The notes under the pieces were generated by a model. That model saw only the letters and a list, made by a program, of their open reading frames with translations. It made no database searches and was not told the DNA's origin. DNA of 64,000 nt from Streptomyces sp. P9-A2 (GTDB lineage: Bacteria; Actinomycetota; Actinomycetes; Streptomycetales; Streptomycetaceae), in assembly GCF_036634175.1 (NCBI RefSeq), contig NZ_JAZIFX010000001.1, forward strand, positions 6,634,001 through 6,698,000, given 5' to 3'. The number at the start of each line of letters is the position of its first letter. The stretch's first letter is position 1. Positions 37,979 to 46,194 of this stretch are shown one piece after another. The translations under genes and the position numbers were made by a program.

Positions 37979-39214
37979 TCAGAAGCGGGAGCGCTGGCTG
38001 ACGGGTGCGGTCGGGCCCATCGGGGCACGGTCCAGCCACCTGCCGGCGCGCTCGTAATGCGGTGCGATGAGAGCGGCCATCCGCTGCTTGGTGCGGTTCC
38101 AGAGGCCGCGGCCTTCCATGTGGACCAGGGCGGCCGCGGCCGCATCGCGGTTGGCAAGGCCGGCGTCTCGTCGCTCGGTCGCGATGGCGTCGATGATCTC
38201 GGCGGACTTTGCCGTGTCGCCAGCCGCCAGGGCATCGGCGATCGCCTCGATCTCGAAGAGGGCGTCCGGGATGCCCGAGTTCAGGCCCCGACCGCCGCCG
38301 AACGGCGGGAAGAGGTGCGCCGCTTCCCCCGCGAGCAGCACCCGCGAGTTGGTGTCAGTGAAGGCCGAGGCCACCGAGTGGTTGAAGCGGTAGGTCGAGG
38401 ACCACATCTGGCCGTCGGCGTACCCGGGGCCGGCGATCGCGGTGATCCACTGGCTCAAGCCCGGTTCGGACGAGAGGGCCTCGACATTGTCCCCGGGGTT
38501 GCACTCGAGATCAAAGCGCCAGCCACCGCCGAAGGGAACCACGAGGACGTTGCGTCCGCCGACTGCGGGATGGCGGTAGTGGAAGGTGCGCGTCAGTGAC
38601 ATCGGGTTGTCCGGGACATCCTTGACGTCCACGATGATGAAGCTCGAATCCGAGCGTCCGCCGTCCATGGTGATGCCGAGCGCCTTGCGGACGGTCGATC
38701 GGGCTCCGTCCGCAGCCAGGAGGTAGGAGGCGCGGACCGGCGATCCATCCGCGAGGGTCAGGGTGACGCCTTCGGTATCCGTGGCCAGATCCGTGAGGCC
38801 GTTGCCCCAGCGGAACTCGACGCCTTCGCGTCGGCAGCGGTCCAGAAGCACGACCTCCTGGTCCTTCTGCGAAAGGCTGATGCCGAAGCGTCCCGGTTTC
38901 GCCGCCGGGAAGCGGCGGTAATAAACCTCGCGACCGGCGTAGGTGGTCCGCAGGTCCAGCCATGAGCGGCTCTGCTGGATGAGGGGCTCGGTCACACCGG
39001 GCGCGATCTGCTCGAGCAGGTCCAGGGACTCACGGAAGATGAACGTGGCCCGGCTTCCGGGTCGGATGCGGTCCTCGGGCTCCGCTTCGACCACGACCAC
39101 CGGGAGGTCGTGATGGCGGGCAGCGAGCGCGGCGACCAGGCCCACTGGGCCGGCTCCCACCACGACGAGCGGAAGGACCTCAGGTACAGCAGCGGGTGAG
39201 GTGGCGTCATTCAT
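37979..39214 (-). CDS. Class A FAD-dependent aromatic monooxygenase
   Basis: 411 residues. PLVVVGAGPVGLVAALAARHHDLPVVVVE is the GxGxxG FAD-binding start; YLLAADGARSTVRKALG is the DG motif; RVLLAGEAAHLFPPFGGGRGLNSGI is the GD/NSG segment, with Glu replacing the usual Asp in GDAAH and GGRG in place of GGQG. Such flavoproteins hydroxylate phenols or aryl acids using NAD(P)H and O2. In this cluster it is the best candidate for producing hydroxyquinol, e.g. from a resorcinol- or hydroxybenzoate-type substrate. It is divergent from the PucR regulator. Confidence 0.82.
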   Translation of the reverse strand: MNDATSPAAVPEVLPLVVVGAGPVGLVAALAARHHDLPVVVVEAEPEDRIRPGSRATFIFRESLDLLEQIAPGVTEPLIQQSRSWLDLRTTYAGREVYYRRFPAAKPGRFGISLSQKDQEVVLLDRCRREGVEFRWGNGLTDLATDTEGVTLTLADGSPVRASYLLAADGARSTVRKALGITMDGGRSDSSFIIVDVKDVPDNPMSLTRTFHYRHPAVGGRNVLVVPFGGGWRFDLECNPGDNVEALSSEPGLSQWITAIAGPGYADGQMWSSTYRFNHSVASAFTDTNSRVLLAGEAAHLFPPFGGGRGLNSGIPDALFEIEAIADALAAGDTAKSAEIIDAIATERRDAGLANRDAAAAALVHMEGRGLWNRTKQRMAALIAPHYERAGRWLDRAPMGPTAPVSQRSRF

Positions 39215-39549
39215 ACCCCAACCTTGCGGCCTCGAGGCCCGACCGCACTATGTTCGATCCGACCGGCAAATGAGCCGATCCTCGTGTGTTTCGTCCGACA
39301 CCCAGTCGGTCAAACAGCGCGCGATTCCCCACTCGCGGCTACTGCCTCACCGAGTGCCTGCCCACGCCGAGCTGCATGTGGTCCCGCACGCCGGGCACCG
39401 GATCCAAGCCGCGAAGGCGGAGCGGTCCGCCGAGCTGACGCCGGCGGTTCCCGGCCCAGTAGGCCAACACGGAGCAGGCATCCGGGATTCGGATCTCCCG
39501 CTTCGGTTGGTTCAGACCAAGGATCTGCATCTTGTCGTATTCTCCATAC
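39215..39549. other. Divergent intergenic region, monooxygenase / PucR regulator
   Basis: 335 bp between divergent genes. No strong palindrome is obvious; half-sites such as gatccgaccgg and gagccgatcc around 39255-39285 could form part of an operator. A promoter for each direction must lie here, but no -35/-10 pair is convincing. Confidence 0.3.
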
Positions 39550-41172
39550 ATGCCGACATCTGAGTTGTCCGCGGCCGATGTCCTCATCGCTGTACGCGAT
39601 ATCGCCGAGACGACGACCGCCCGGGAAGTGCCCGCGTCCGCTCTCGTTGCGGCTCGCTCCATGCTCGGCGTCGACGCTGCAGTCTGGATGGATGTCGAGG
39701 GCGACGAAGTCACCATCCAGGCCGTCTCCGGTTTCCTTCAGCCCGAGACCCACCGAAGTCTGCGGATGAGTGCCCACGAGGGACTCATCGGCATGGTGCT
39801 CACACAGGGCGAGCCCGTGGCCCTGCTGGACTACCTCCGCGAGACGTCCACTCCTCCTTCCCGGCGTGAGCTCCTCAGGCGCGAAGGCGTCGTCTCGGCA
39901 GCCGGCGTACCTATCCCCGGCGAGGGCAGCCGCGGTGTCGTGGTCCTCATTTCCCGCACGGCACGCGAGTTCGCGGAGGCGGAGCTGCGGATGGCCATCG
40001 GCGTTGCCGGCATCGCCCAGCAGCTCAGGGACCTGCGCGCCGAGGCTGAGCGAGCTGCGGCGGCAACTCGGTTCCACCGGGCGGTCGACGCACTCTCGTT
40101 GGCCCTCCTGCGCGGCCAGTCTGCTGACGTCGCATTGGAGGGTACTTCGGACATCCTCGGCCCGCGCGTGCGGGTGGCCGGGCTTCCGACACCCGGGCCG
40201 GCGAAACACGCTTCCGACATCTCCGAGGGCGCCACGAAACCTCCCCTCCTGCATGTTCCCATCCCCGGCGCTGAACAGGCGCAGCTCGCCGCAGAAGGCG
40301 GGCTCCCCGAGTCGGCGCTGCGGACCCTTGCACAGGTCGTCGGTCTCGACTTCGCCCGTCAGCGCGCCTCGATGGAGACCGAGATCCGGCTCACCGACCA
40401 GTTCGTCCACAGCCTCCTCACCGCAGACACCGACGAGCTCAGCCGGCTTTGGAGCCGCTCCGCACTGTTGGGTATGGACATGAAGGTCCCTCGGGCGGTG
40501 ATCAGCATCAGCGCCAAGGAGCCCATCGGTCGCCCCTTGCTGGACCGGATCGTGCGCGAGATGCGGTCGCGGACTTTCAGTGGGCAGGCGACGACGTACA
40601 AGGGCGCGGCGTTCCTGCTCTGGCCGGTGTCCGATCAGGACGCGGAAAGGAAGCTTCCTGCGCAGATCAACGAGTTGCTGGTCGCATGTCGACCCAACCA
40701 GGTGAAGGCAGGACTTGGTCCCGTCTGCCGGGGCGCGGACGACTACCCGGCGGCCGTGAAGGAGGCGATCTTCGCCCGACAAGTGGCTGCGTTCTCGAGC
40801 AGCGGTCGCAACCTGGTCGCCAGCAAGGATCTGGGCATGTACCGCCTGTTCGCCCACATAGGCGGCGTCGAGGCACTTCGCGGCACGGTGCGCGAGACCC
40901 TCGGCCCGTTGCTCGAAGCCGATGCAGCCAGCGGGTCGGACCTGACCCACACCCTTCGCGTCTACCTGGAGCGTGACCGACGCATCGCCGATACCGCGCG
41001 GGCGCTCCAGGTCCACGTGAATACGCTGCGCTACCGCATCGAGCGGATCGGTAAGCTGCTCAAGGTCGACCTCGACGATCCCGAGGCGCGCTTCTTCGTC
41101 ACTCTGGCCCTGCGGCTCTTCCCTGTCGTGGAGGAGGACGCAGCCCGCGCCCACCTCCTCGACAAGGGATGA
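39550..41172 (+). CDS. GAF-domain PucR/CdaR-family regulator
   Basis: 540 residues from the ATG at 39550. Residues 1-170 form a GAF-like sensor (VPASALVAARSMLGVDAAVWMDVE, GLIGMVLTQGEPVALLDYLRET, AGVPIPGEGSRGVVVLIS). A central GGDEF-like CdaR region follows, then the C-terminal PucR helix-turn-helix: LTHTLRVYLERDRRIADTARALQVHVNTLRYRIERIGKLL (near residues 480-520). This architecture is common in actinobacterial activators of aromatic catabolism. Divergent from the monooxygenase, it probably senses a pathway substrate and controls the hydroxyquinol genes. Confidence 0.86.
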   Translation: MPTSELSAADVLIAVRDIAETTTAREVPASALVAARSMLGVDAAVWMDVEGDEVTIQAVSGFLQPETHRSLRMSAHEGLIGMVLTQGEPVALLDYLRETSTPPSRRELLRREGVVSAAGVPIPGEGSRGVVVLISRTAREFAEAELRMAIGVAGIAQQLRDLRAEAERAAAATRFHRAVDALSLALLRGQSADVALEGTSDILGPRVRVAGLPTPGPAKHASDISEGATKPPLLHVPIPGAEQAQLAAEGGLPESALRTLAQVVGLDFARQRASMETEIRLTDQFVHSLLTADTDELSRLWSRSALLGMDMKVPRAVISISAKEPIGRPLLDRIVREMRSRTFSGQATTYKGAAFLLWPVSDQDAERKLPAQINELLVACRPNQVKAGLGPVCRGADDYPAAVKEAIFARQVAAFSSSGRNLVASKDLGMYRLFAHIGGVEALRGTVRETLGPLLEADAASGSDLTHTLRVYLERDRRIADTARALQVHVNTLRYRIERIGKLLKVDLDDPEARFFVTLALRLFPVVEEDAARAHLLDKG

Positions 41173-41203
41173 ACCAACGGAGGGACCGACGATGCCCGCG
41201 GCC

Positions 41204-41510
41204 TCAGACGGCGAACTTGACGTTGATCCGCTTGGTCTGGGTGAAGCCCTCGATCGCGAACACCCGTCCGATGCCAGAGTCCTTGCACTCGCCCCAGGGC
41301 TGGCCAACGACCTGCCCGCCGCCCTGGGTGACCTGGACCCAACCGGACTCGACGCGGCGCGCGGTGGTGATGGCCTCGTCCCTCTCACGCCGCGGGAGGA
41401 CCGCAAGCACCGAAGCGAAGACCTCACGCGCAACGCGCCAGGAATTCTCCACGCCGGCGAGGATCGTGGGCGCCTGGAAGAAGCCCTCAAGGTCTCCGGT
41501 CCCACTCGTA
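41204..41510 (-). pseudogene. Aldehyde dehydrogenase C-terminal remnant (set C)
   Basis: About 100 residues match the last third of the ALDH at 24154-25656: LEGFFQAPTILAGVENSWRVAREVF, RRVESGWVQVTQGGGQVVGQ and IEGFTQTKRINVKFAV. A further segment (the YGLAAYVW region) is missing. The frame runs straight in from CoA-transferase sequence (FFEQVGIPAGLVRT), so the two genes were fused by a deletion. Confidence 0.72.
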
Positions 41511-42475
41511 CACCTCGCCGAGGTGCGCACGAGACCGGCCGGTATGCCGACCTGCTCAAAGAACTCGAGCCAGTGCGCGGTCGGCGCTTCACGAAGCTTG
41601 GGCGTTGAGTAGCTTGATGATCTGGGCACGGTGAGTGACGCGGTCACAGTTGGTGACGAAGTGGGGATCCTGCGCGTCGGTCCCAACCACCTCGCACAGA
41701 CGGCGCCACAGCGAGTCGTTGCCGCACGCGATCTGCAGTGGTGAGTCACCGCTCTCGAAGAGCCGTAGGGCGCAATCGACGGATGGCGATTGCCCTCGCC
41801 TACCGGGATCTGCCCGGCCACGGTGTAGTGAGTGCCTGGTAGGAGTGGACGCCGACGATGCTGGCCTGCAGGCTCGCGCGCACTGTCCGGGCCCGACCGT
41901 TCGAGCTCGTTCGAAGAGCGCGGTGAGGATGCCGAGGGCTCCGTTCATGCCGATGAGCAGGTCGCTGATCGGGACGCGGAGCTTGGTCGGCTCACCGCGG
42001 GGGCCGGTGATGCTCACCAGCCCGGCCTCGTCCTGGGCGCTCTGGTCGTAGCCGACCCGCTGGCTCTCCGGAGCGTCGTGCCCGAATCCGGTGAGCGAGC
42101 AGTCATCAGCTCGGGGTTGAGCGCACGCAACCGCTCCTCGCTGAATCCAAGCTGAGGGAGGACCTCTGGACGGAAGTTCTCGGTGAGGAGATCCGCGACG
42201 CGAACCAGCGCCTCCAGGAACTGTCTCCCGTCTTCGCTCTTGAGGTCGGCGGTGACCGACTCCTGTTGCGGTTGCACGACAGGTAGTAGGCGGCGATCGG
42301 GTCATCGGCGTTGCCGATGAAGGGTGGGCCTCAACGCCGGGAGTCGTCGCCCTCGGGGCATTCGACCTTGATCACGCGTGCCCCGAGGTCGGCAGGTATC
42401 ACCATCGCCTGCGGCCCGGCCCGGCCCGGCCCGGCCAGGCCCGGCTCAGGTCGACGACGACCCCCTCAAGTGGCA
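41511..42475 (-). pseudogene. Family III CoA-transferase, multiply frameshifted (set C)
   Basis: Pieces in several frames follow the order of the intact enzyme at 28694-29914: PLEGVVVDLSRA, QESVTADLKSEDGRQFLEALVRVADLLTENFRPEVL, SLTGFGHDAPESQRVGYDQ, ITGPRGEPTKLRVPISDLLIGMNGALGILTALFERA, GEGNRHPSIAPYG and HWLEFFEQVGIPAGLVRT. A GGGCC-repeat expansion lies right after DLSRA. The expected catalytic Asp (ISDLLIG) is present but the frame is broken many times. Confidence 0.75.
42413..42442. repeat. GGCCC pentanucleotide repeat
   Basis: Four exact ggccc units (42413-42432), one ggcca and another ggccc. It falls inside the CoA-transferase pseudogene where the intact relative encodes ALAGPQAT, so it is most simply a slippage expansion causing one of the frameshifts. 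Confidence 0.7.
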
Positions 42476-42492
42476 CCGCATGCGCGGTCACG

Positions 42493-43200
42493 TTATTCGT
42501 TGACCCACGTGACGACTTCGGAGAGGTCGGCGCGGTCGGTGCGGAACGAGTTGGCCGGATGGTCCCGGTCGGGGTAGCCGAACGAGATGCCGCAAACAAC
42601 CTGGCGGGTGTCTGGGATGCCCAAGTGGTCGTGGATGAAGTCGGCGTATTCCCCCAACGCCCCCTGGGCGATCGACGCGACACCGAGGGAAGCCGCGGCG
42701 GTCATGAAGTTGGCGACATACCCTCCGCAGTCGACAGCGCTGTAGGGACCGAGCGCTTCCTCGCAGGTAATGACCGCGAGGTGCGGAGCGTCGAAGAAGA
42801 CGAAGTTGCGTCCGGTTTGACGGGCGTAGCCCACTTTGTCGCCGCGCTCTACGCCGACGGCGTTGTAGAGGCCGAAGCCGCAGGCGCGGCGACGCTCCAG
42901 GTAGACACCGGCATACTCACGGGGGCCCGGGATGTCGCGGCGGTGCTCGGCGCCGGTGGCGGCGTGCTCCGATAGTGCTTTACGGAAGCGCTCGGTACCT
43001 TCGCCGGAGGTGAGATGTACCCCCCACGACTGCATGTTGTTCCACGAGGCGGTCTTCTGGGCGGTAGTCAGGATCTTCCGGATCGTCTCCTCGGGTACTG
43101 GCTGAGGCAGGAAAGCCCGGCAGCTGTACCGCTCCGACATGAGTCGATCGAGGGTTTGGTGGTCAAGGGTGTCCGCAATGACAGGGCTCTGGTTTGGCAC
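42493..43200 (-). CDS. FMN-dependent nitroreductase family oxidoreductase
   Basis: 235 residues from a GTG start at 43198-43200. MSERYSCRAFLPQPVPEETIRKILTTAQKTASWNNMQSW is the FMN-binding opening of the nitroreductase fold, read in parts; VDCGGYVANFMTAAASLGVASIAQGAL and SFGYPDRDHPAN complete the family pattern. These homodimeric enzymes reduce nitroaromatics, quinones or enones with NAD(P)H. Placement beside the aromatic catabolic cluster suggests a role in reducing quinone or nitro compounds there, but it is separated from the PucR gene by the set C pseudogenes. Confidence 0.82.
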   Translation of the reverse strand: MPNQSPVIADTLDHQTLDRLMSERYSCRAFLPQPVPEETIRKILTTAQKTASWNNMQSWGVHLTSGEGTERFRKALSEHAATGAEHRRDIPGPREYAGVYLERRRACGFGLYNAVGVERGDKVGYARQTGRNFVFFDAPHLAVITCEEALGPYSAVDCGGYVANFMTAAASLGVASIAQGALGEYADFIHDHLGIPDTRQVVCGISFGYPDRDHPANSFRTDRADLSEVVTWVNE

Positions 43201-43373
43201 CTCTCGACTATGCGATACCGATCACAACCGAAACGACGGCTGGAACGTACGAAACCCAATCGAACTGTTGGACAGGGCATCCAGGATGGAGCGCTGCGGC
43301 ATTGTCAGGTTGGTTGCGGGCTTGCCGGTACGGTGATCTTCGGGTTGGCCCGCCGGGTCCGGGGAGGGGCAGT

Positions 43374-43790
43374 ATGGAGGCCGCGCCGCCGTCGTACAAG
43401 GGTTTCCGGCACCCGGCGGAGATCATCGCGCACGCGGTGTGGCTGTACCACCGCTTCCCACTCTCCTTCCGCGAGGTCGAGGAGCTGCTGTCGCCCGCGG
43501 CGTGATCGTCTCCCACGAGACGGTCCGGCAATGGTGCGCCCGGTTCGAGCCCGAGTACGCCGCCGGGCTGCGCTGCCGCCGGCCGCGGGCCGACGACGAG
43601 CGGCACCTCGACGAGGTCTTCGCGAAGGTCAACTGGGTGCGGCGCTACCTGTGGCGCGCGGTCGATCAGGACGGCAACGTGCTGGACATCCTCGTGCGGT
43701 TCCGGCGCGACGCGGCGGCCGCGAGGCGGTTCCCGGCCAAGCCGATGAAGAAGCAATGCCGGGGGATCAGGCGCAAATTCCGTGAGGATG
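43374..43790 (+). pseudogene. IS6-family transposase, frameshifted and truncated
   Basis: The ATG at 43374 begins EAAPPSYKGFRHPAEIIAHAVWLYHRFPLSFREVEELL, then a frameshift near 43495 leads to RGVIVSHETVRQWCARFEPEYA, DERHLDEVFAKVNWVRRYLWRAVDQDGNVLDILV and RRDAAAARRF. Similarity ends there; the last catalytic Glu region is replaced by unrelated sequence. The SYKGFR and HLDEV motifs are characteristic of IS6 (IS26-like) transposases. Confidence 0.78.
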
Positions 43791-43794
43791 CCTG

Positions 43795-44196
43795 TCAGGA
43801 GGGCGAGGGCTCAGAGTCGTCCCCTTTCCATCCGGTTTCGGGGAACTGCTCGAGCAGGGCAGAGAGGGAAGTTGCCTGGTGGATGGCGGACGACCAGTCC
43901 TGAGCGGAGACGTCGAGCAGGACCAGAAGCGGGGGTTCCTGCCGAAAGTCGTAGGTGAGCATTTCGCGGCTTCCGTCCCCGCCGACGACGACGCTCCCGG
44001 GGAAGCGTTCCTGGAAGTCGCCGGCCTCATTGACTTCGATGAGCTCCGCAATGGCATTGATCATCAGGAAGTCGTCCGCAGGAGGAATGAACCGGGCCAT
44101 GCTCCCCTCCGTGGCCAGGAAGTGGCGGTAGTCCTCGGGAAATCGGACTCCGAAGCGGCGCTCCGCCTGCGCGATCTGGTCGTCGTTCGAACTCAT
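43795..44196 (-). CDS. SMI1/KNR4 (SUKH) family protein, probable orphan immunity protein
   Basis: 133 residues. IAQAERRFGVRFPEDYRHFLATEGSMA near the N-terminus is the SUKH signature, followed by the hydrophobic FLMINAIAELIEVNEAG and a C-terminal alpha/beta region. Most bacterial SUKH proteins are immunity proteins to polymorphic or contact-dependent toxins. No toxin gene is adjacent; the neighbours are broken IS6 and ISL3 transposases, so the toxin partner may have been lost. The reading frame is intact with a proper ATG. Confidence 0.75.
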   Translation of the reverse strand: MSSNDDQIAQAERRFGVRFPEDYRHFLATEGSMARFIPPADDFLMINAIAELIEVNEAGDFQERFPGSVVVGGDGSREMLTYDFRQEPPLLVLLDVSAQDWSSAIHQATSLSALLEQFPETGWKGDDSEPSPS

Positions 44197-44208
44197 GAGG
44201 CCGTTCTA

Positions 44209-44410
44209 TCAAGGCCGGTCATGCCTGGTGGCGGTGGCTGCCTCAAGCTGCGGTGCACAGGACCCGCTTCCGAAGGAGGGGAAGTTTCGCTCGTCCGAAC
44301 ATCTGGCGTTGATCATCTTGATGTGATTGACCCGTCCTTCCACCGGACCGGAGTTCCAGCAAGTGGTCAGACCCTGGACGACGACGTCCCAGTCCTTTCC
44401 ATTCGGTGAG
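44209..44410 (-). pseudogene. ISL3-family transposase C-terminal fragment
   Basis: The minus strand encodes KDWDVVVQGLTTCWNSGPVEGRVNHIKM and, one base shifted, RQMFGRAKLPLLRKRVL. This is the terminal part of ISL3 transposases including the catalytic-Glu motif SGPVEGRVN. The rest of the gene is absent upstream. Confidence 0.65.
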
Positions 44411-44843
44411 GCACTCATCGGGGCCCGAGGGCCATTCGCCAAGACGGACGACCGGCCTGGTCGAGGTAGGAGAATGATGCGGAGTATCGCCGGTTTGGCT
44501 GACCGGGGAACTCCGGCTATGTTCCGCGCCGCCTTGTGATGCGGCACCTTCGACGTGGGGTGCTCGGGGGCCCCGTCGGACTCGGCTGTGAGCCCCTGGG
44601 GGCCTCCACTCCGAGCCGTGATGGATGGGCTCGGTGTGACTCCTGTGGGGCGCTTCTTGCCTGACGGGGCGTCAGGAAAGTCGGCAATGGGTCAGCATGA
44701 GTCCTGCCAGAGGCTCGAAGATCTGGCAAAACATGCAAGTGGTTGAATCGATCAACGATCGACGGTCGGCTCGGTAACGCACATGTTGCTTACGCAAAAT
44801 TCTTCAGGTTTCTCTTGCGCTGCCCGGCCCCTGGCATATGGCC
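44411..44843. other. Spacer without a supportable gene
   Basis: About 430 bp between the ISL3 fragment and the rhomboid gene. A 63-codon plus-strand frame at 44555-44746 lacks family similarity. The last 40 bp before the rhomboid stop resemble the DNA after the left rhomboid copy, showing that the duplicated segment extends past the gene. Confidence 0.4.
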
Positions 44844-45642
44844 CTACCAGGCCCGTCGCGTCTGGCCTCCGAAGCGGATGCCGCCCGGTTCGGGTGGTGG
44901 GGGAGTGCCCGGTTTGAGGGGCCAGGCGAGCAGCATGCCCACGACGAAGCCGACCACGTGGGCCACGTACGCCACCGTTCCGGCGCCGGTGACACCAGCG
45001 CCGGACGAGTAGACCGCCTGCAGCGCGAACCACAGGCCCAGGACGATCCAGGCCGGCAGCCGCAGCGGCAGGAAGATCAGGAGGGGGGGGCGAGGACCCA
45101 GACGCGTGCCTTCGGGTAGAGGACCAGGTAGGCGCCGAGGATGCCGGCGATGGCGCCGAGGCGCCGATCAAGGGAGCGGGGGAGTCGGGGTTGGTGAGAG
45201 CAAATCCGTATGCGGCCGCGTACCCGCAGAGCAGGTAGAACAGCAGGTACCGCACATGGCCCATGCGGTTCTCGATTGTGTTGCCGAAGATCCACAGGAA
45301 GAGCAGGTTGCCCAGTAGGTGCAGCCAGCCGCCGTGCAGGAACATCGCCGTGAGCACACTCAGCTCGGGCGACTTGTCGTAGGTCGGCGGCCCCACCACA
45401 CATCCCGGCCCCTGCGGGCCCACCCCTGTCCCGCCCGTGGGCACCAGACGTGGCATGTGGTGGTGGATCAGCTCCTGCGGCACGGCCGCGTACCGGTCCA
45501 GGAACGCCTGGAGATCGCACAGTTCCGAGAGACTGCCCCCACTGCCCGTCAGCGAGCCGACGACACCGGGCGTGAAGAACACGAAGACGACGAAGTTCGC
45601 GGCGAGCAGCGCGTAGGTGACGTCATGAACGGGGATGACCAC
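44844..45642 (-). pseudogene. Rhomboid-family intramembrane serine protease, frameshifted (right copy)
   Basis: From the GTG at 45640-45642 (VVIPVHDVTYALLAANFVVFVFF, the rhomboid start) the frame runs through LTAMFLHGGWLHLLGNLLFLWIFGNTIENRMGHVRY to LIGAS. There a one-base deletion shifts the frame at the catalytic GASG motif. A second indel occurs in a run of eight G (45083-45090), and the two do not restore the frame to the stop at 44844-44846. Rhomboids cleave membrane proteins within the bilayer. Decay or a sequencing error in the G-run are both possible. Confidence 0.7.
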
Positions 45643-45774
45643 GTCCCACTTGTGCCCTTGCCGCCGCCGGTGAATCCGCCGCCCCGCTGAACACCGCCGT
45701 CCGGCCCCGCGTATCCCTTCCCAACTGCCTGCGGCGCGGGGAAGGGGCCGCGGGGCCGACGTGAGGAACGGGCC

Positions 45775-46170
45775 ATGAACGACCGAGTGACCACTGCGAT
45801 GCAGGCGCTGCCCGACGGAGAGGCGGAACTCACGCTCGTGGTGCGCCTCTCCTGGGAGGACGTCGCCCGGCTCGGCCAGGAGGCGGGGCGGCTCGCCTCC
45901 CAGATGAAGCGGCCGGTGACACTGGACGAGGCGGTGGGCCACCGTCTGCGCTCGGCACGGGCCGCCGCCGCGCACGCGAAGCCGGCGGGGGAGCAGCCGC
46001 CGGCGGCCGTGAGCGCGGGGGCGGGCAGCACCGGTGCGGCCGGTTTCGCCGGTACCGGCGGCACCAGTGCCTCCGTGTCGTCCCTGCCGCCCCGGCCCGC
46101 GACGGACCATGCGCGGCCTCCGGCGGAGCAGGCGCGGCAGGCGATCGAACGGATCAACGGGACCGCGTAG
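45775..46170 (+). CDS. Small conserved hypothetical protein
   Basis: 131 residues. The N-terminal 65 (MNDRVTTAMQALPDGEAELTLVVRLSWEDVARLGQEAGRLASQM, read in parts) look folded and slightly acidic; the C-terminal half is Ala/Gly/Ser/Pro-rich and probably disordered. No known domain or catalytic motif is recognised. It is divergent from the rhomboid gene and 24 bp before the convergent oxidoreductase stop. Confidence 0.6.
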   Translation: MNDRVTTAMQALPDGEAELTLVVRLSWEDVARLGQEAGRLASQMKRPVTLDEAVGHRLRSARAAAAHAKPAGEQPPAAVSAGAGSTGAAGFAGTGGTSASVSSLPPRPATDHARPPAEQARQAIERINGTA

Positions 46171-46194
46171 CGGGACCGCGCGGGAGGGCTGCTG

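Noticed and set aside
39310..41592. A 760-codon minus-strand frame across the PucR gene
   Set aside because: Antisense of a clear regulator with PucR and GAF domains; composition is that of a GC-rich shadow frame.
44555..44746. A 63-codon plus-strand frame before the rhomboid gene
   Set aside because: No family similarity, no convincing ribosome binding site, and located in a spacer with transposon debris.
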